Shown: positions 34,339 through 43,790, counted from the stretch's first letter. The stretch: 64,000 bases of DNA from Halorhabdus rudnickae (GCF_900880625.1 NZ_CAAHFB010000006.1:1-64000); one strand, 5' to 3'. Program-made: numbers and translations. The notes: generated from the letters alone by a model not told the origin.

Positions 34339-35208
34339 TCAGTCGGCCGACGCACCGACGCCGCTGGTCTCCTCGCGGACGCGTTCGATGGCCGCGGTCA
34401 CGTCCGCGCCGGCGTCGGCCGCCCGCTCGAGGATCACGTCGGCCAAAAGCGGTTCGGTCCCGACTGCCCCCGAGTACCATATCCGGTGGCCGTCGACCAT
34501 TGTGGGCGTCTCCCACCCCGTCCGATAATCGTCAGTGAGTCCCATGTCCTCGGGGATGTCCTCCTGGGTGTGATAGCCGTCCGCGATAAAGAGGGGGACG
34601 ACGACCACATCGTCACTACTGAAATAGTCGGTCACGTCGTCGACTTCCGGCTTCTCGTCCATGAAGAGTGCCTGTACTTCCTCGAAGCGATCGCGAGCAC
34701 GGATCCGGTCTGCGTGATACTCGACTGCCTTCGCGGAGTTCTCGTTGCGCTCGGTGCCGTGGCCGACGACCGCCAACCCGTACCCCTCACCGACATCGGG
34801 ATCGCGCACAATCGACTCTGCCCGGCGGACGATCACGTCACTCATCGCGTCGTGCGTTCCGACGGGGCCACAGTAGTGGACGGTCTGACCGGTGTCAGCG
34901 GCAGAAAGGGTCGCCGAGACGGCACTGGTACCGTCCGAGTTCCAGCCACGCCAGTCCTCAAGGCGAAATTCTCGGGGGACCACCTGCTCGGTGAAATAGC
35001 CCTCGCTGATGAACAGCGGGACGAGATACACCGCGTCGCTGTCGACGGTCCGCAGCGCCTCCCGAAAGTGCGGTTCTTCCTTCCAAAAGGCAGTCTGTAC
35101 GGACTCGAAGGCAGCAGTCTCTCGGATCCGCCGGGCGTGTTCGTGGGCCGGACGGCTCGACTCGGGATTGAGGTGTGACCCGTGAGCAGCGACGACCAGG
35201 GAAGGCAT
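34339..35208 (-). CDS. cbiX: CbiX-type sirohydrochlorin chelatase, two-domain
   Basis: 289 residues made of two CbiX repeats. The active-site His of the first is in VVAAHGSHLNP (His9) and of the second in AVVGHGTERNENS. PLFISEGYFTEQVVP and PLFIADGYHTQEDIP are the matching second motifs, so both halves are recognisable. The enzyme inserts cobalt or iron into sirohydrochlorin. A TATA-like element lies about 26 bases upstream. The DR2241 partner is on the same strand beyond the HtpX-lipoprotein pair. Confidence 0.92.
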   Translation of the reverse strand: MPSLVVAAHGSHLNPESSRPAHEHARRIRETAAFESVQTAFWKEEPHFREALRTVDSDAVYLVPLFISEGYFTEQVVPREFRLEDWRGWNSDGTSAVSATLSAADTGQTVHYCGPVGTHDAMSDVIVRRAESIVRDPDVGEGYGLAVVGHGTERNENSAKAVEYHADRIRARDRFEEVQALFMDEKPEVDDVTDYFSSDDVVVVPLFIADGYHTQEDIPEDMGLTDDYRTGWETPTMVDGHRIWYSGAVGTEPLLADVILERAADAGADVTAAIERVREETSGVGASAD

Positions 35209-35284
35209 TGCTCCCGGTTGGCCGAGCGTCGCCTTAGCCGTTGGCCTACTGGGGATTTATGCGACCACCGGACGCAGGCGGGGT

Positions 35285-35752
35285 ATGACCCTCGCAGAGC
35301 AGGCCCGGGAAGCGGTCCGGGCGCGACCGTTCGTCCACGAGGCGCTACGGGCTGGTGTAATCAACTACTCTGCGGCCGCCAGGCTACTATCCGTCGGCGA
35401 GGAAGAACCGGTCGCCGCGGCGCTCCGGCGCTACGCCGTGGAGTTGTCCGAACGCGACGATCGGGACCGATCGGTTCGAGTCACGATGCAAACCGGCGTC
35501 GGCCGGGTCGACGATCCCGCCGATGGCCTCCTCACGGTCGGGGACGCGACGTTCTCTCCGGGAAGGGGTTCCCTGACGGCCGTCCTTGTCGAAGGAGATG
35601 TCGACCCGTGGCTACTGACACGTGCGCTCGCCCGTCTGGACGCCGAGGACGTCACCGTGGAGGCGGCGGGTGTCGCAGACGAGTCACTCGTCGTCTTGGT
35701 CGAACGCCGGGACGGTCCCAGGACCGTCCAGCTCCTCGAAGACGCTGTGTAG
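35285..35752 (+). CDS. Haloarchaeal conserved protein (DUF7523-like)
   Basis: 155 residues. The N-terminal half is helical (AREAVRARPFVHEALRAGVINYSAAARLLSVG), resembling a winged-helix or helix-turn-helix. The C-terminal half alternates strands (SLTAVLVEGDVDPWLLTRALARLDAEDVTVEAAGV) like an ACT-type domain. ggggatttat is centred 28 bases before the ATG (leaderless). I recall the family as DUF7523. Function unknown; ligand-sensing regulation is a guess. Confidence 0.8.
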   Translation: MTLAEQAREAVRARPFVHEALRAGVINYSAAARLLSVGEEEPVAAALRRYAVELSERDDRDRSVRVTMQTGVGRVDDPADGLLTVGDATFSPGRGSLTAVLVEGDVDPWLLTRALARLDAEDVTVEAAGVADESLVVLVERRDGPRTVQLLEDAV

Positions 35753-35932
35753 TGAGACCATGCTGTCGCCTACACTCACCCATGAGTGGAGAAAGCCATC
35801 AATCACTGACGCGGGCACAAGCGGCCAGACCATCGTCGAAAGTCCACTGACTCTACGAACAGCCGGCGGCAAGCCCCCCTGGACGTCGCCCGATCCGACG
35901 GATTGAAACGCTCGCCGCCGAACCTTCTGCCA

Positions 35933-37423
35933 ATGACCCTGCGCGTGACGAACACGCTTTCGGGCGAGAAGGAGGCGTTCGAGCCACAGGATCCCGACGA
36001 GGTCACGCTGTATTACTGTGGCCTGACGACCTCCGACCCGCCACACCTGGGCCACGCCCGCGGGTGGGTCCACGTCGACGTCATGCACCGCTGGCTCGAG
36101 TGGCTCGGGTACGATGTCCACCACGTCGAGAACTTCACCGACGTCAACGAGAAGATCGTCGCCCGGGTCGGCGAAGTGGGCGACAGCGAGGACGACGTGG
36201 CCCGATCCTACATCCAAGAGGTCATCAGAGACATGCGCTCGCTGAACCTCAAACGCGCCGAGGTCTACCCCCGCGTCTCCGAGCACGTCCCCGAAATAAT
36301 CGACCTCGTCGAAACGCTGATCGACCGGGAATACGCCTACGAATCCAACGGGTCGGTGTACTTCGACGTGACTGAATTCGAGGAGTACGGCGAGCTTTCG
36401 AACCAGACTGTAGAGAATCTCGACGCCCAGGGAAATCCCGAAGAGCGCGGCGAGAAGCGCCACCCCCAGGACTTCGCCCTCTGGAAGGCCGGCGGCGTCG
36501 CCCCCGATGACATCGCCGAGCATCGCCATCCCGAGGCTGCACCCGCAGCGGATGCTTGCCAGACGGCCCAAACGTGGGATTCGCCGTGGGGTGAGGGGCG
36601 GCCGGGCTGGCACATCGAGTGCTCGGCGATGAGCATGACCCACCTCGATGAGACCCTGGACATCCACGTCGGCGGTCAGGATCTGATCTTTCCCCACCAC
36701 GAGAACGAGGTCGCCCAGAGCGAGGCCGCGACCGGACAGACGTTCGCCGAGCACTGGCTGCACGTCGGACTGCTGGAGACAGCCGACGAGAAGATGTCGT
36801 CCTCGCTTGGCAACTTCGCCACCGTCGAGAAAGCCATCGCGGAATACGGCCTTGGTGTCGTCCGAACCTTCCTGCTGTCGACGGCCTATCACAGCCGGGC
36901 GACATACAGCGAGAAGACACTCACAGAGGCCGAAGAGAGATTCGATCGCCTGAAGCGTGGCTACGAGCGCGCCGTCGACACCGCCGACAACGTCAACGCG
37001 ACGACGAAGGTCGAAGACGGTGACTTGCGGGAAGCCGTCGGCGACACGCGCGAGGCCGTACCCGAGGCGATGAACGACGATTTCAACACCCGCGAGGCGC
37101 TGGCTGCGCTCCTGGAACTGACCAACGCGGTCAACCGCCACGTCGACGACCGGAACGCCTACGACTATCGTGGCCTCCGGCAGGCGATCGAGACCTACGA
37201 GGAGTTCGCCGTCGGCGTGCTCGGGTTGCCGCTGAGTGAGATAGGCGGTGACGGCGGCGAGGTCAACCTCGCCGGGGAACTCGTCGAACTCGTCTTGGAT
37301 GTCCGCGAATCCGAACGTGAAGCCGGCAACTACGAGCGTGCCGACGAGTTGCGCGACGAACTGGCCGCATTTGGCGTCGAGGTCGAGGACGGAGACGACG
37401 GACCGAGTTATCGACTCCCCTGA
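35933..37423 (+). CDS. cysS: Cysteinyl-tRNA synthetase
   Basis: 496 residues, class I synthetase. The signature HLGH (in TSDPPHLGHARGW), zinc ligands (YYCGLTT, HIECSAM, FPHHENEVAQ) and ADEKMSSSLGN, the KMSKS loop, are in order. The C-terminus is the usual helical anticodon-binding bundle (AGNYERADELRDELAAFGVEV). The ATG at 35933 gives the normal N-terminus MTLRVTNTLSGEKE; the upstream in-frame start at 35903 adds ten residues without support. Confidence 0.96.
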   Translation: MTLRVTNTLSGEKEAFEPQDPDEVTLYYCGLTTSDPPHLGHARGWVHVDVMHRWLEWLGYDVHHVENFTDVNEKIVARVGEVGDSEDDVARSYIQEVIRDMRSLNLKRAEVYPRVSEHVPEIIDLVETLIDREYAYESNGSVYFDVTEFEEYGELSNQTVENLDAQGNPEERGEKRHPQDFALWKAGGVAPDDIAEHRHPEAAPAADACQTAQTWDSPWGEGRPGWHIECSAMSMTHLDETLDIHVGGQDLIFPHHENEVAQSEAATGQTFAEHWLHVGLLETADEKMSSSLGNFATVEKAIAEYGLGVVRTFLLSTAYHSRATYSEKTLTEAEERFDRLKRGYERAVDTADNVNATTKVEDGDLREAVGDTREAVPEAMNDDFNTREALAALLELTNAVNRHVDDRNAYDYRGLRQAIETYEEFAVGVLGLPLSEIGGDGGEVNLAGELVELVLDVRESEREAGNYERADELRDELAAFGVEVEDGDDGPSYRLP

Positions 37424-37527
37424 ATAGGGGACGTCTGCGTGTTTCGTCGCCGATTAGATTACACCACCGATCGCCCGCCACCACCGTCCGCAGTACACTT
37501 TTCATCGGTCTCCGTGTAGCCGACATT

Positions 37528-37677
37528 ATGGGCAAGTACATCGGACTCGACTGGGCCGGCAAGGGGTGGTTCGGCGTCGTCCTGTACGACAGCGACTTCG
37601 AGACCGATTTCTTCCCGACGATCTGGAGCGTCTGGAAACGGTACGGCGACGCGTCGCGGATCTTCATCGGGCCGTGA
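37528..37677 (+). pseudogene. N-terminal remnant of a DUF429-type (RNase H-fold) protein
   Basis: A 49-codon frame starts MGKYIGLDWAGKGWFGVVLY, the conserved N-terminus of DUF429 family proteins with the GLDWAGK motif, and runs to SRIFIGP and a TGA. Family members continue after this strand with a further ~200 residues, which are missing; the next gene starts 53 bases later. A TATA-like cacttttcat remains 28 bases upstream. A deletion that removed the rest of the gene is the simplest explanation. Confidence 0.65.
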
Positions 37678-37729
37678 ATGACGTTCTGGGATACTTTTAA
37701 CTCAGTTGTCCGAGACAGTGCTGACGAAT

Positions 37730-38404
37730 ATGGACTTCGAGTACACGCACAGACCGTCCTACACGCATCTCGTCGTCGAATTGGACCACGGAGAGTCGAT
37801 CATGGCCGAGCCCGGGGCCATGGTCGGCCACTCCCCGACGATAGTCGTCGAAACAGAATCGAGCGGTGACGGACTGCTCGGCTCCGCGAAGGCGATGCTC
37901 GGCGGCGAGTCGGCGTTCGTCAACAAGTTTGTCGCCGAAGACGGCCCCGGCCAGATCACGTTCGCCCCGCCGTCCCCCGGTGACGTGATGGAACACCAAT
38001 TAGAGGGCGAGACGCTGTACACCATCGATGGCGCGTTCCTCGCGGCTGAGGGGACAGTCGAGATCGACTCCGAACTCGGCGGGCTCAAATCCATGCTCGG
38101 CGAGGCATCGCTCACTCCACTCGCGTTGAAAGGGACCGGCTCGGCGTTTATCGACGCCTACGGCGGTCTCGAACGGCTCGACCTCGGCCCCGGCGAGTCC
38201 TACGTCCTGGACAATCAACATCTCGTCGCCTGGGACGATACGATCGACTTCGAGACGCAACGCGTCGGTGGCCTCAAGTCGACGCTATTGAGCGGTGAAG
38301 GCGTCGTCTTCGAGTTCACCGGACCGGGGACAGCCTGGTACCAGACGCGGGATATGGACGCGCTGGTGTCGATACTCGCACCACGGATGCCGAGTGACAG
38401 CTGA
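37730..38404 (+). CDS. AIM24 / TIGR00266 family protein
   Basis: 224 residues of the AIM24 beta-sandwich family. Hallmarks are VELDHGESIMAEPGAMVGHSP, the Gly-rich segment GLLGSAKAMLGGESAFVNKF and GPGESYVLDNQHLVAWDDTI. The biochemical function is not established; in mitochondria the homologue affects inner-membrane organisation. The ATG at 37730 is preferred over the TTG at 37706. A TATA-like atacttttaa lies 34 bases upstream. Confidence 0.9.
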   Translation: MDFEYTHRPSYTHLVVELDHGESIMAEPGAMVGHSPTIVVETESSGDGLLGSAKAMLGGESAFVNKFVAEDGPGQITFAPPSPGDVMEHQLEGETLYTIDGAFLAAEGTVEIDSELGGLKSMLGEASLTPLALKGTGSAFIDAYGGLERLDLGPGESYVLDNQHLVAWDDTIDFETQRVGGLKSTLLSGEGVVFEFTGPGTAWYQTRDMDALVSILAPRMPSDS

Positions 38405-38459
38405 CAGGACCGTCCAAAACACACGCGTCGTGATCGAGTGCGGCAAATATCCGATTTTA

Positions 38460-38762
38460 CTACAGAAACAGCTGGAGGGCGACGACGACGGCCAACGCGA
38501 CACCCAACAGCACGAACACGACGTTTTCGAGGGCCGGTGATCCGGCCTCGACCTCCGCCGAGAGACCGAGCCAGCCGGCTTGGTCTTCGTCGTCCGCTTC
38601 TAGGTCTTCAAGGGAGAATCGCCAGCCGTCCTCGTCATCACCAGGTTCCTCAGTAACCGTCGCCTGTTCCGGCGAACGCACGGACTCCTCGCCAGTCTGC
38701 TCGGTGTCCTCCTCGTCACCGATTTCCCCAACGTCGTAACTCCACTCGTCGTCCTCGGACAT
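38460..38762 (-). CDS. Acidic tail-anchored membrane protein
   Basis: 100 residues. About 75 very acidic residues (WSYDVGEIGDEEDTEQTGEE; WRFSLEDLEADDEDQ) are followed by one C-terminal helix (VVFVLLGVALAVVVALQLFL), so the protein is tail-anchored. A cggttaaag box lies 26 bases upstream of the ATG. Its end faces the AIM24 gene and its start is 38 bases from the end of metG. It resembles haloarchaeal DUF7312 proteins (from memory). No function is known. Confidence 0.75.
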   Translation of the reverse strand: MSEDDEWSYDVGEIGDEEDTEQTGEESVRSPEQATVTEEPGDDEDGWRFSLEDLEADDEDQAGWLGLSAEVEAGSPALENVVFVLLGVALAVVVALQLFL

Positions 38763-38800
38763 ACCAGCTGTAGTCGGTCAGTCGGTTAAAGTGCTACGTG

Positions 38801-40897
38801 TCAGCGGATCTTCGAGCCCAGCACCGCGTCTTCCTGGGTCGTCAGCAGGTCTGCCTCCTCGCCCGCCGCGAGGACCATCCCGTTGGATTCGTAGCCGAAC
38901 AGTTCGGCCTTCTCCATGTTCGCCAGCAGGACGACGCGCGTGTCCGGAAGGGTTTCCACGTCGTGGAGTTGCTTGATCCCGGCGACGACCTGTCGGGTCT
39001 CGATACCGATGTCGACTTCGAGGCGAACGAGATCGTCGCTGTCCTCGATCGGTTCCGCTTCGACGATTTCGCCGACGCGGATGTCGAGTTCCTGGAAATC
39101 GTCGAAACCGATTCGGTCATCAGCGAGGGGTTCGAGATCCATACCGCCCTCTTTGCTCTTGGCGGAGTCGTCGCTTTCGGTTTCGGTCTCCCCGTCGTCC
39201 GCTGTCGCTTCTGCGACGCGTGCCTCAAGTTTCTCGTTGAGTTGCTCGACGCGCTCGGCCGGAATTTTCTCGAAGAGTTCCGTCGGCTCGCCGAACGCGG
39301 CGGGCGGATCCTCGAGGGCAGCGTCGAGGGTCGCGTCGGCCACCGAGCCGTCCTCCTCGAGTTGGCCCCAGAGTCGACTGGCCGTCTCGGGCGTGACTGG
39401 CTGGGTGAGCACGGCGACGGCCTTGGCGATCTGGACGCAATCGCGGATCACCGGCGCGGCGTCGTCGTCTAAGTTCCAGGGCTCGTGGCGCTGGATGTAC
39501 TCGTTGCCGAAACTCGCAAGCTCGACCGCGGCTTGCGTAGCCGTCCGGATCGAGTAGTCGTTGACACCTGCACGGAAGTCCTCGAGAGCGTCCTCGATGC
39601 GGTCCTCGACTTCCGTGGAGACGTCGGCCTCGGGCGTGCCGCCGTAGTTGCGGTGGGCAAAGAGCAGCGACCGATAGGCGAAGTTCCCGACCGTCCCGAC
39701 CAGCTCGCCGTTGACCCGCTCGCGGAAGCGATCCCACGAGAAGTCGATGTCGTCCTGGAACCCGCCGACGGTCGTCAGGTAGTACCGCAGGAGGTCCGGA
39801 TGGAACCCTTCATCGAGGTACTCCCGCGCCCAGATCGCGCGGTTGCGACTCGTCGAGAAGGCATCGCCGTCGAGACTCATGAACCCGCTGGCGACGACGG
39901 CCCGTGGCTCGTTGTAGTCGGCGACGTGGAGCATGGCGGGCCAGAAGATGGTGTGGTGCTGGATGATGTCCCGCCCGATAACGTGGACGATCTCCCCGCT
40001 GTCGGGGCCAGCAGGCTCGTCGGCTTTCCAGGCACCCTCCCAGTCATAGGTCTGGGCACCGACCCGTTCGGTGTACTGCTTCGTCGAAGCGATGTACTCG
40101 ATGGGCGCGTCGACCCAGACGTACAGGACCAGATCCTCGCTGTCCTCACCGTCTCCAGGGTACTCAAAGCCCCAGTCCATGTCCCGCGTGATACACCAAT
40201 CCTGTAGCCCCTCCTCGATCCACTGGCGGGGCTGATTTTGTGCGTTCGGCGTCCCCTCCAGACGATCGAGGAAGTCAGAGAGATAATCGGCGAGTTTCGA
40301 GACCGTGAAGAATTTGTGGGTGCGCTCGCGGTACTCGGCAGGGTTGCCCGAGATCTTCGAGACAGGATTCTCGATCTCACCGGGTTCGAGGTGACGACCA
40401 CAACCCTCGTCACACTCGTCGCCACGGGCGGTCTCACCGCAGTAGGGACACGTCCCCTCGACGTAGCGGTCGGGGAGTGGCTGGTCGTCCTGGGGGTCCC
40501 AGGCGACCTTGATCTCCTGTTCCTCGACGTAGCCCTCAGCTTCGAGGGCTTCGACGATCTCGTGAGTCAACTCGCGGTTGGTCTCTTGGTGGGTGTGGCC
40601 GTAGTTGTCGAAGTCGATGTCGAACTGGGGGAACGTCTCCTCGTACTGCTGGTGGTACTCCAGGGCGAAGTCTGCCGGGTCGATGTCGTCCTGAATCGCC
40701 TGGACGGCGATCGGCGTCCCGTGCATGTCCGATCCGGAGACGAAGGCGGTCTGCTGGCCGAGTTTCTCCAGAGAACGGGTCAATACGTCGCCACCGACGT
40801 ACGTCCGCAGGTGGCCGATGTGCAGGTCCCCGTTGGCATAGGGCAACCCGCAGGTCACGACTGCGGGGTTTTCGGTCGGGAACTCGTCGTGGCTCAT
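38801..40897 (-). CDS. metG: Methionyl-tRNA synthetase with C-terminal tRNA-binding domain
   Basis: 698 residues. HIGH box in YANGDLHIGHLRTYVG (residues 26-29); zinc knuckle CPYCGETARGDECDEGCGR; anticodon-binding helical domain; and a C-terminal EMAP/Trbp111-type domain (LDIRVGEIVEAEPIEDSDDLVRL onwards, about residues 590-698) that aids tRNA binding and dimerisation. The KMSKS loop reads AFSTSRN, so the usual first Lys is absent. A ggttttaggc box is centred 27 bases upstream of the ATG (minus strand). Confidence 0.95.
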   Translation of the reverse strand: MSHDEFPTENPAVVTCGLPYANGDLHIGHLRTYVGGDVLTRSLEKLGQQTAFVSGSDMHGTPIAVQAIQDDIDPADFALEYHQQYEETFPQFDIDFDNYGHTHQETNRELTHEIVEALEAEGYVEEQEIKVAWDPQDDQPLPDRYVEGTCPYCGETARGDECDEGCGRHLEPGEIENPVSKISGNPAEYRERTHKFFTVSKLADYLSDFLDRLEGTPNAQNQPRQWIEEGLQDWCITRDMDWGFEYPGDGEDSEDLVLYVWVDAPIEYIASTKQYTERVGAQTYDWEGAWKADEPAGPDSGEIVHVIGRDIIQHHTIFWPAMLHVADYNEPRAVVASGFMSLDGDAFSTSRNRAIWAREYLDEGFHPDLLRYYLTTVGGFQDDIDFSWDRFRERVNGELVGTVGNFAYRSLLFAHRNYGGTPEADVSTEVEDRIEDALEDFRAGVNDYSIRTATQAAVELASFGNEYIQRHEPWNLDDDAAPVIRDCVQIAKAVAVLTQPVTPETASRLWGQLEEDGSVADATLDAALEDPPAAFGEPTELFEKIPAERVEQLNEKLEARVAEATADDGETETESDDSAKSKEGGMDLEPLADDRIGFDDFQELDIRVGEIVEAEPIEDSDDLVRLEVDIGIETRQVVAGIKQLHDVETLPDTRVVLLANMEKAELFGYESNGMVLAAGEEADLLTTQEDAVLGSKIR

Positions 40898-40971
40898 AGC
40901 CGAAAGTATCGCTATTCCGGCCTAAAACCCGCCGGTTTCCGGACGGCGAAATCGGCCAGCCGATCCGTCAT

Positions 40972-41410
40972 TCAGTCAGAGATGCTGACAGCACCGAAGG
41001 CAGCGAAGCCGGTCACGACCAGATCCCCCTCGTCGTGATCGCGATCACGTCGCTTGCGTTCGTCTTCGGCCTCGCCGAAGATCGGGAGGATGTCCAGCCG
41101 GACGTTCCACCCGGGCGGGACGACGATCTCACAGCCCCCCACAGAGCGCGGTCGCGTTGATCGTCGCCGGCCGATCCTCGATCCCCGCTTCCCGGAGGCC
41201 GAGTTCGACACCGCCCAACAGCGTCGTCGGGTCCGAACCCTCGAAGGCCGCCATCGTCGAGCGTTGCTCGCTGCCCCCAACGGAACTGATGAGGGAATCG
41301 GCGACCCCTCGGGAGCGCGAGCGGTAATGGCCGACGATGATCGCCCCGAGGACGACCTGGCTGGAGAGGCTTCGACGATTCACAGGCGCCGAATCGCGCG
41401 GCGGCCGCAT
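40972..41410 (-). pseudogene. LiaF-like protein, frameshifted in a G6 run and lacking its membrane part
   Basis: Two overlapping frames together give one LiaF C-terminal domain: TTLLGGVELGLREAGIEDRPATINATALCGG in the first, then CEIVVPPGWNVRLDILPIF and DLVVTGFAAFGAVSISD in the second. The switch falls in a run of six C on the plus strand (41135-41140). With one base fewer the reading would continue TALCGGCEIVVPP. The N-terminal membrane helices usual in the family are reduced to SSQVVLGAIIVG, so a deletion is likely too. The G-run could also be a sequence error. Confidence 0.65.
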
Positions 41411-41431
41411 AATTATATATTCTCTGGACGG

Positions 41432-41989
41432 TCAGTCGAGTTCGCGAACGACCGTGGCCGGATTGCCAGCCACGACCGTCCGGGCCGGCACGTCTTCGAC
41501 GACGACGGCCCCGGCGGCGATCACGGCGCCGTTGCCGACGGTCACGCCCGGGGAGAGGACGGCTTGCCCGCCGATCCAGACGTTCTCGCCGACGGTGATG
41601 GGCTCTCCCGACTCTAGGCCCTCAGCCCGTGCGTCCGGATCGACAGGATGCGTCGCCGTATAGCAGTGGACCCCGGGACCGAGCAGACAGTTTGCGCCGA
41701 AGGTAATCGATCGGACGTCCAGAAAGACACAGCCGAAGTTCGCCTCGAACCCCGCCTCAACTTCGATATTGTAGCCGTAGTCGACCCGGATCGGGGCCTC
41801 GACGTGTGCCATCTCACCGCCCGAACCGAACAGTTCCCCGAGTAGCGCCCGTCGGTCGTCGGTCGCGTCAGGCGCAGTACGATTGTACGTCGCGACGAGT
41901 TCCCGGGCACGTTCGCGTTCTGTGACCAGCTCCGGGTCCGAGGCGTCGTACAGTTCGCCGCGGAGCATCTTCTGCTTCTCGGATGCCAT
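41432..41989 (-). CDS. Maltose/galactoside O-acetyltransferase-type hexapeptide transferase
   Basis: 185 residues. An N-terminal Mac domain (EKQKMLRGELYDASDPELVTERERA) is followed by a left-handed beta-helix of hexapeptide repeats (DYGYNIEVEAGFEANFGCVFLD; ITVGENVWIGGQAVLSPGVTVG). The catalytic His is expected in HCYTATHP. It transfers acetyl from acetyl-CoA to a sugar or similar acceptor. A cctttactc box lies about 25 bases upstream of the ATG. The substrate is unknown. Confidence 0.9.
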   Translation of the reverse strand: MASEKQKMLRGELYDASDPELVTERERARELVATYNRTAPDATDDRRALLGELFGSGGEMAHVEAPIRVDYGYNIEVEAGFEANFGCVFLDVRSITFGANCLLGPGVHCYTATHPVDPDARAEGLESGEPITVGENVWIGGQAVLSPGVTVGNGAVIAAGAVVVEDVPARTVVAGNPATVVRELD

Positions 41990-42032
41990 GACCGGACTCC
42001 GGGCGCCCGAGTAAAGGCGCTTCCGCCGGGAC

Positions 42033-42653
42033 TCAAAACAGCACGAACGCCCCGCCCAAGACGCCGATCGTCACGAGGAGGCGGCCGACGCTGCCCGCGA
42101 AGGTTGCAAGCGCGAACTTGGTGTAATCTTTCTCAAGGATGGTAAAGGCATAAATCGAGATCGTGTCGGGGAAAAACGGGACCGACAGGGCCAACGCGAG
42201 ACCGACATAGCCGTACTGGCGAGCGAGTTGGACTGTCTTGCGCTCGGACCACTCGATCAAGTCGAACCGGGACTGCTTGATGCGTCTGACGAGCGGACCG
42301 TACTCCTTGGCCTCCTGGCCGATGTGAAACGCGAAGACGCTCCCGACGGCCTTGCCGAACCCGCTGACCAAGACGATCATCGCGAGCGTCAGATCGTACG
42401 GTAATCCCAGTTGCATCTGCCCGGCGGGCGCGAGGACGATCTCGCTGGGGAGAGGGAGGAGGAACGCGATCAAAAACGAGTAGATCGCGATGATGACCAG
42501 CCCGGGCGGCCCCCTCGCTTGGCGGACCGAGTCCTCGAGGACGGTGTAGAGCCAGGCCAGGAAGTCACCTCCGGGACCGAGCAGATCGTGGAGTGTACCT
42601 AGCAGACCGAACACGACGTTGGCAGGTGGGGAGAGCGGGAGGGCGGCGATCAC
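42033..42653 (-). CDS. VTT/DedA-type (YqaA-like) membrane protein
   Basis: 206 residues with about five helices and the SNARE-associated/VTT segment SFLIAFLLPLPSEIVLAPAG, a re-entrant-loop motif of DedA family proteins, plus FGKAVGSVFAFHIGQ. It starts with GTG; the TATA-like ggtttaggtg (42676-42685, minus strand) is 27 bases upstream, so a leaderless GTG start is likely. Probable lipid or ion transport role in the cytoplasmic membrane. Confidence 0.85.
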   Translation of the reverse strand: MIAALPLSPPANVVFGLLGTLHDLLGPGGDFLAWLYTVLEDSVRQARGPPGLVIIAIYSFLIAFLLPLPSEIVLAPAGQMQLGLPYDLTLAMIVLVSGFGKAVGSVFAFHIGQEAKEYGPLVRRIKQSRFDLIEWSERKTVQLARQYGYVGLALALSVPFFPDTISIYAFTILEKDYTKFALATFAGSVGRLLVTIGVLGGAFVLF

Positions 42654-42740
42654 GGCAGATATTCAGATCACGGGCACCTAAACCTTCATATTTCGTCCTC
42701 ACCGCCGTATGCAGCACCGCTGGGAGTGGCCGGTCCGTGT

Positions 42741-43790
42741 TCAGTACCAGTCGAGGTCGGCGACGAACGACCGCAGCATCGAACGCGTCACATGGGGCAT
42801 ACAGACGATGCGCATCTCACCCGATCCCGTTTTGGTGACGCGCCACCCCCGACCGCGGAGCTGATTGACCAGTTCCAGCGAGACGTCGGCCGCGATCAGT
42901 GGCAGTTCCGGCCCGACGACGCGATAGCCCCGTTCGGCGAGGCGATCAGCCAGCCAGTGAGCGTTGTCCATCGAGGTGTGATACTGGTCGCGATATCCCG
43001 TCGGCCACAGCGCCTCCATCGCCGCGACGGCGCTCGCGACGCCGGCCCCGCTGCGGGTTCCCGTCAGCGTGAACTGCGACTCGGACTCGAGATAGGGCGT
43101 GTCGATCGTCAACTCGTCTAAGTAGTCCGTCGAACGGGCGAGAAAGCCACCGGCCGGGACCGCTGCCTGTCCGGCCTTGTGGGGATCGATCGTCATCGTG
43201 TCGATGGCGGCGTCCTCGAAGTCCCACGCGAAGTCCGAAAAGGGCAGGAAAAAGCCACCGAAGGCGGCGTCGACGTGCATGATCGCCCCAGCGTCCTCGG
43301 CCAGATCGGCCAGTGCGGGGATCGGATCGACGTGTCCGTACTCGGTCGTCCCGGCGACGCCGACCACCCCGACTGTGTCGTCGTCGATGATGTCGGCCGT
43401 GGCGTCGACATCGGCACGATGGTCGGTCGTCGGAACCTGCCGGATGTCGACGCCGAGCATCTCGGCGGCCTTCCGGAAGCTGAAGTGAGCGCTCTCGGGC
43501 ACGACGACGTTCGGATCGTCCGTCTCGGCGCGGTTACGCGCGATGCGGACGGCCTGGATGTTCGCCTCGGTGCCACCGCTGGTGATGTACCCGGCCGGAT
43601 CGTCAAGTCCGGCGACCTCGCCGAGGATGTCGACTGCCTCGCGTTCGAGGTCGGCGACCGTCTGATAGGTCCCCGGATCGCCAGGGTTGGTCGCGAGGAA
43701 GCGTTCGGCCGCCTCGCGGGCCGCGGGATGTGGGACAGTGCACATTGAGGAGAGGACACGTTCGAACGCCTGCGGCTCGGCCCGCTGCAT
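42741..43790 (-). CDS. mfnA: Tyrosine/aspartate decarboxylase MfnA
   Basis: 349 residues, PLP-dependent group II decarboxylase. The PLP Lys is in [17 protein letters not shown]; the substrate and cofactor segments [34 protein letters not shown] and [13 protein letters not shown] are intact. In haloarchaea and methanogens it decarboxylates aspartate to beta-alanine (for CoA) or tyrosine. gataaaccga (minus strand) lies 26 bases upstream (leaderless). Confidence 0.93.
   Translation of the reverse strand: MQRAEPQAFERVLSSMCTVPHPAAREAAERFLATNPGDPGTYQTVADLEREAVDILGEVAGLDDPAGYITSGGTEANIQAVRIARNRAETDDPNVVVPESAHFSFRKAAEMLGVDIRQVPTTDHRADVDATADIIDDDTVGVVGVAGTTEYGHVDPIPALADLAEDAGAIMHVDAAFGGFFLPFSDFAWDFEDAAIDTMTIDPHKAGQAAVPAGGFLARSTDYLDELTIDTPYLESESQFTLTGTRSGAGVASAVAAMEALWPTGYRDQYHTSMDNAHWLADRLAERGYRVVGPELPLIAADVSLELVNQLRGRGWRVTKTGSGEMRIVCMPHVTRSMLRSFVADLDWY

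Noticed and set aside
33715-37141. Long frames of 485-487 codons overlapping the lipoprotein, CbiX and cysS genes
   Set aside because: Shadows of recognised genes, with atypical Arg-rich composition and no family motifs.
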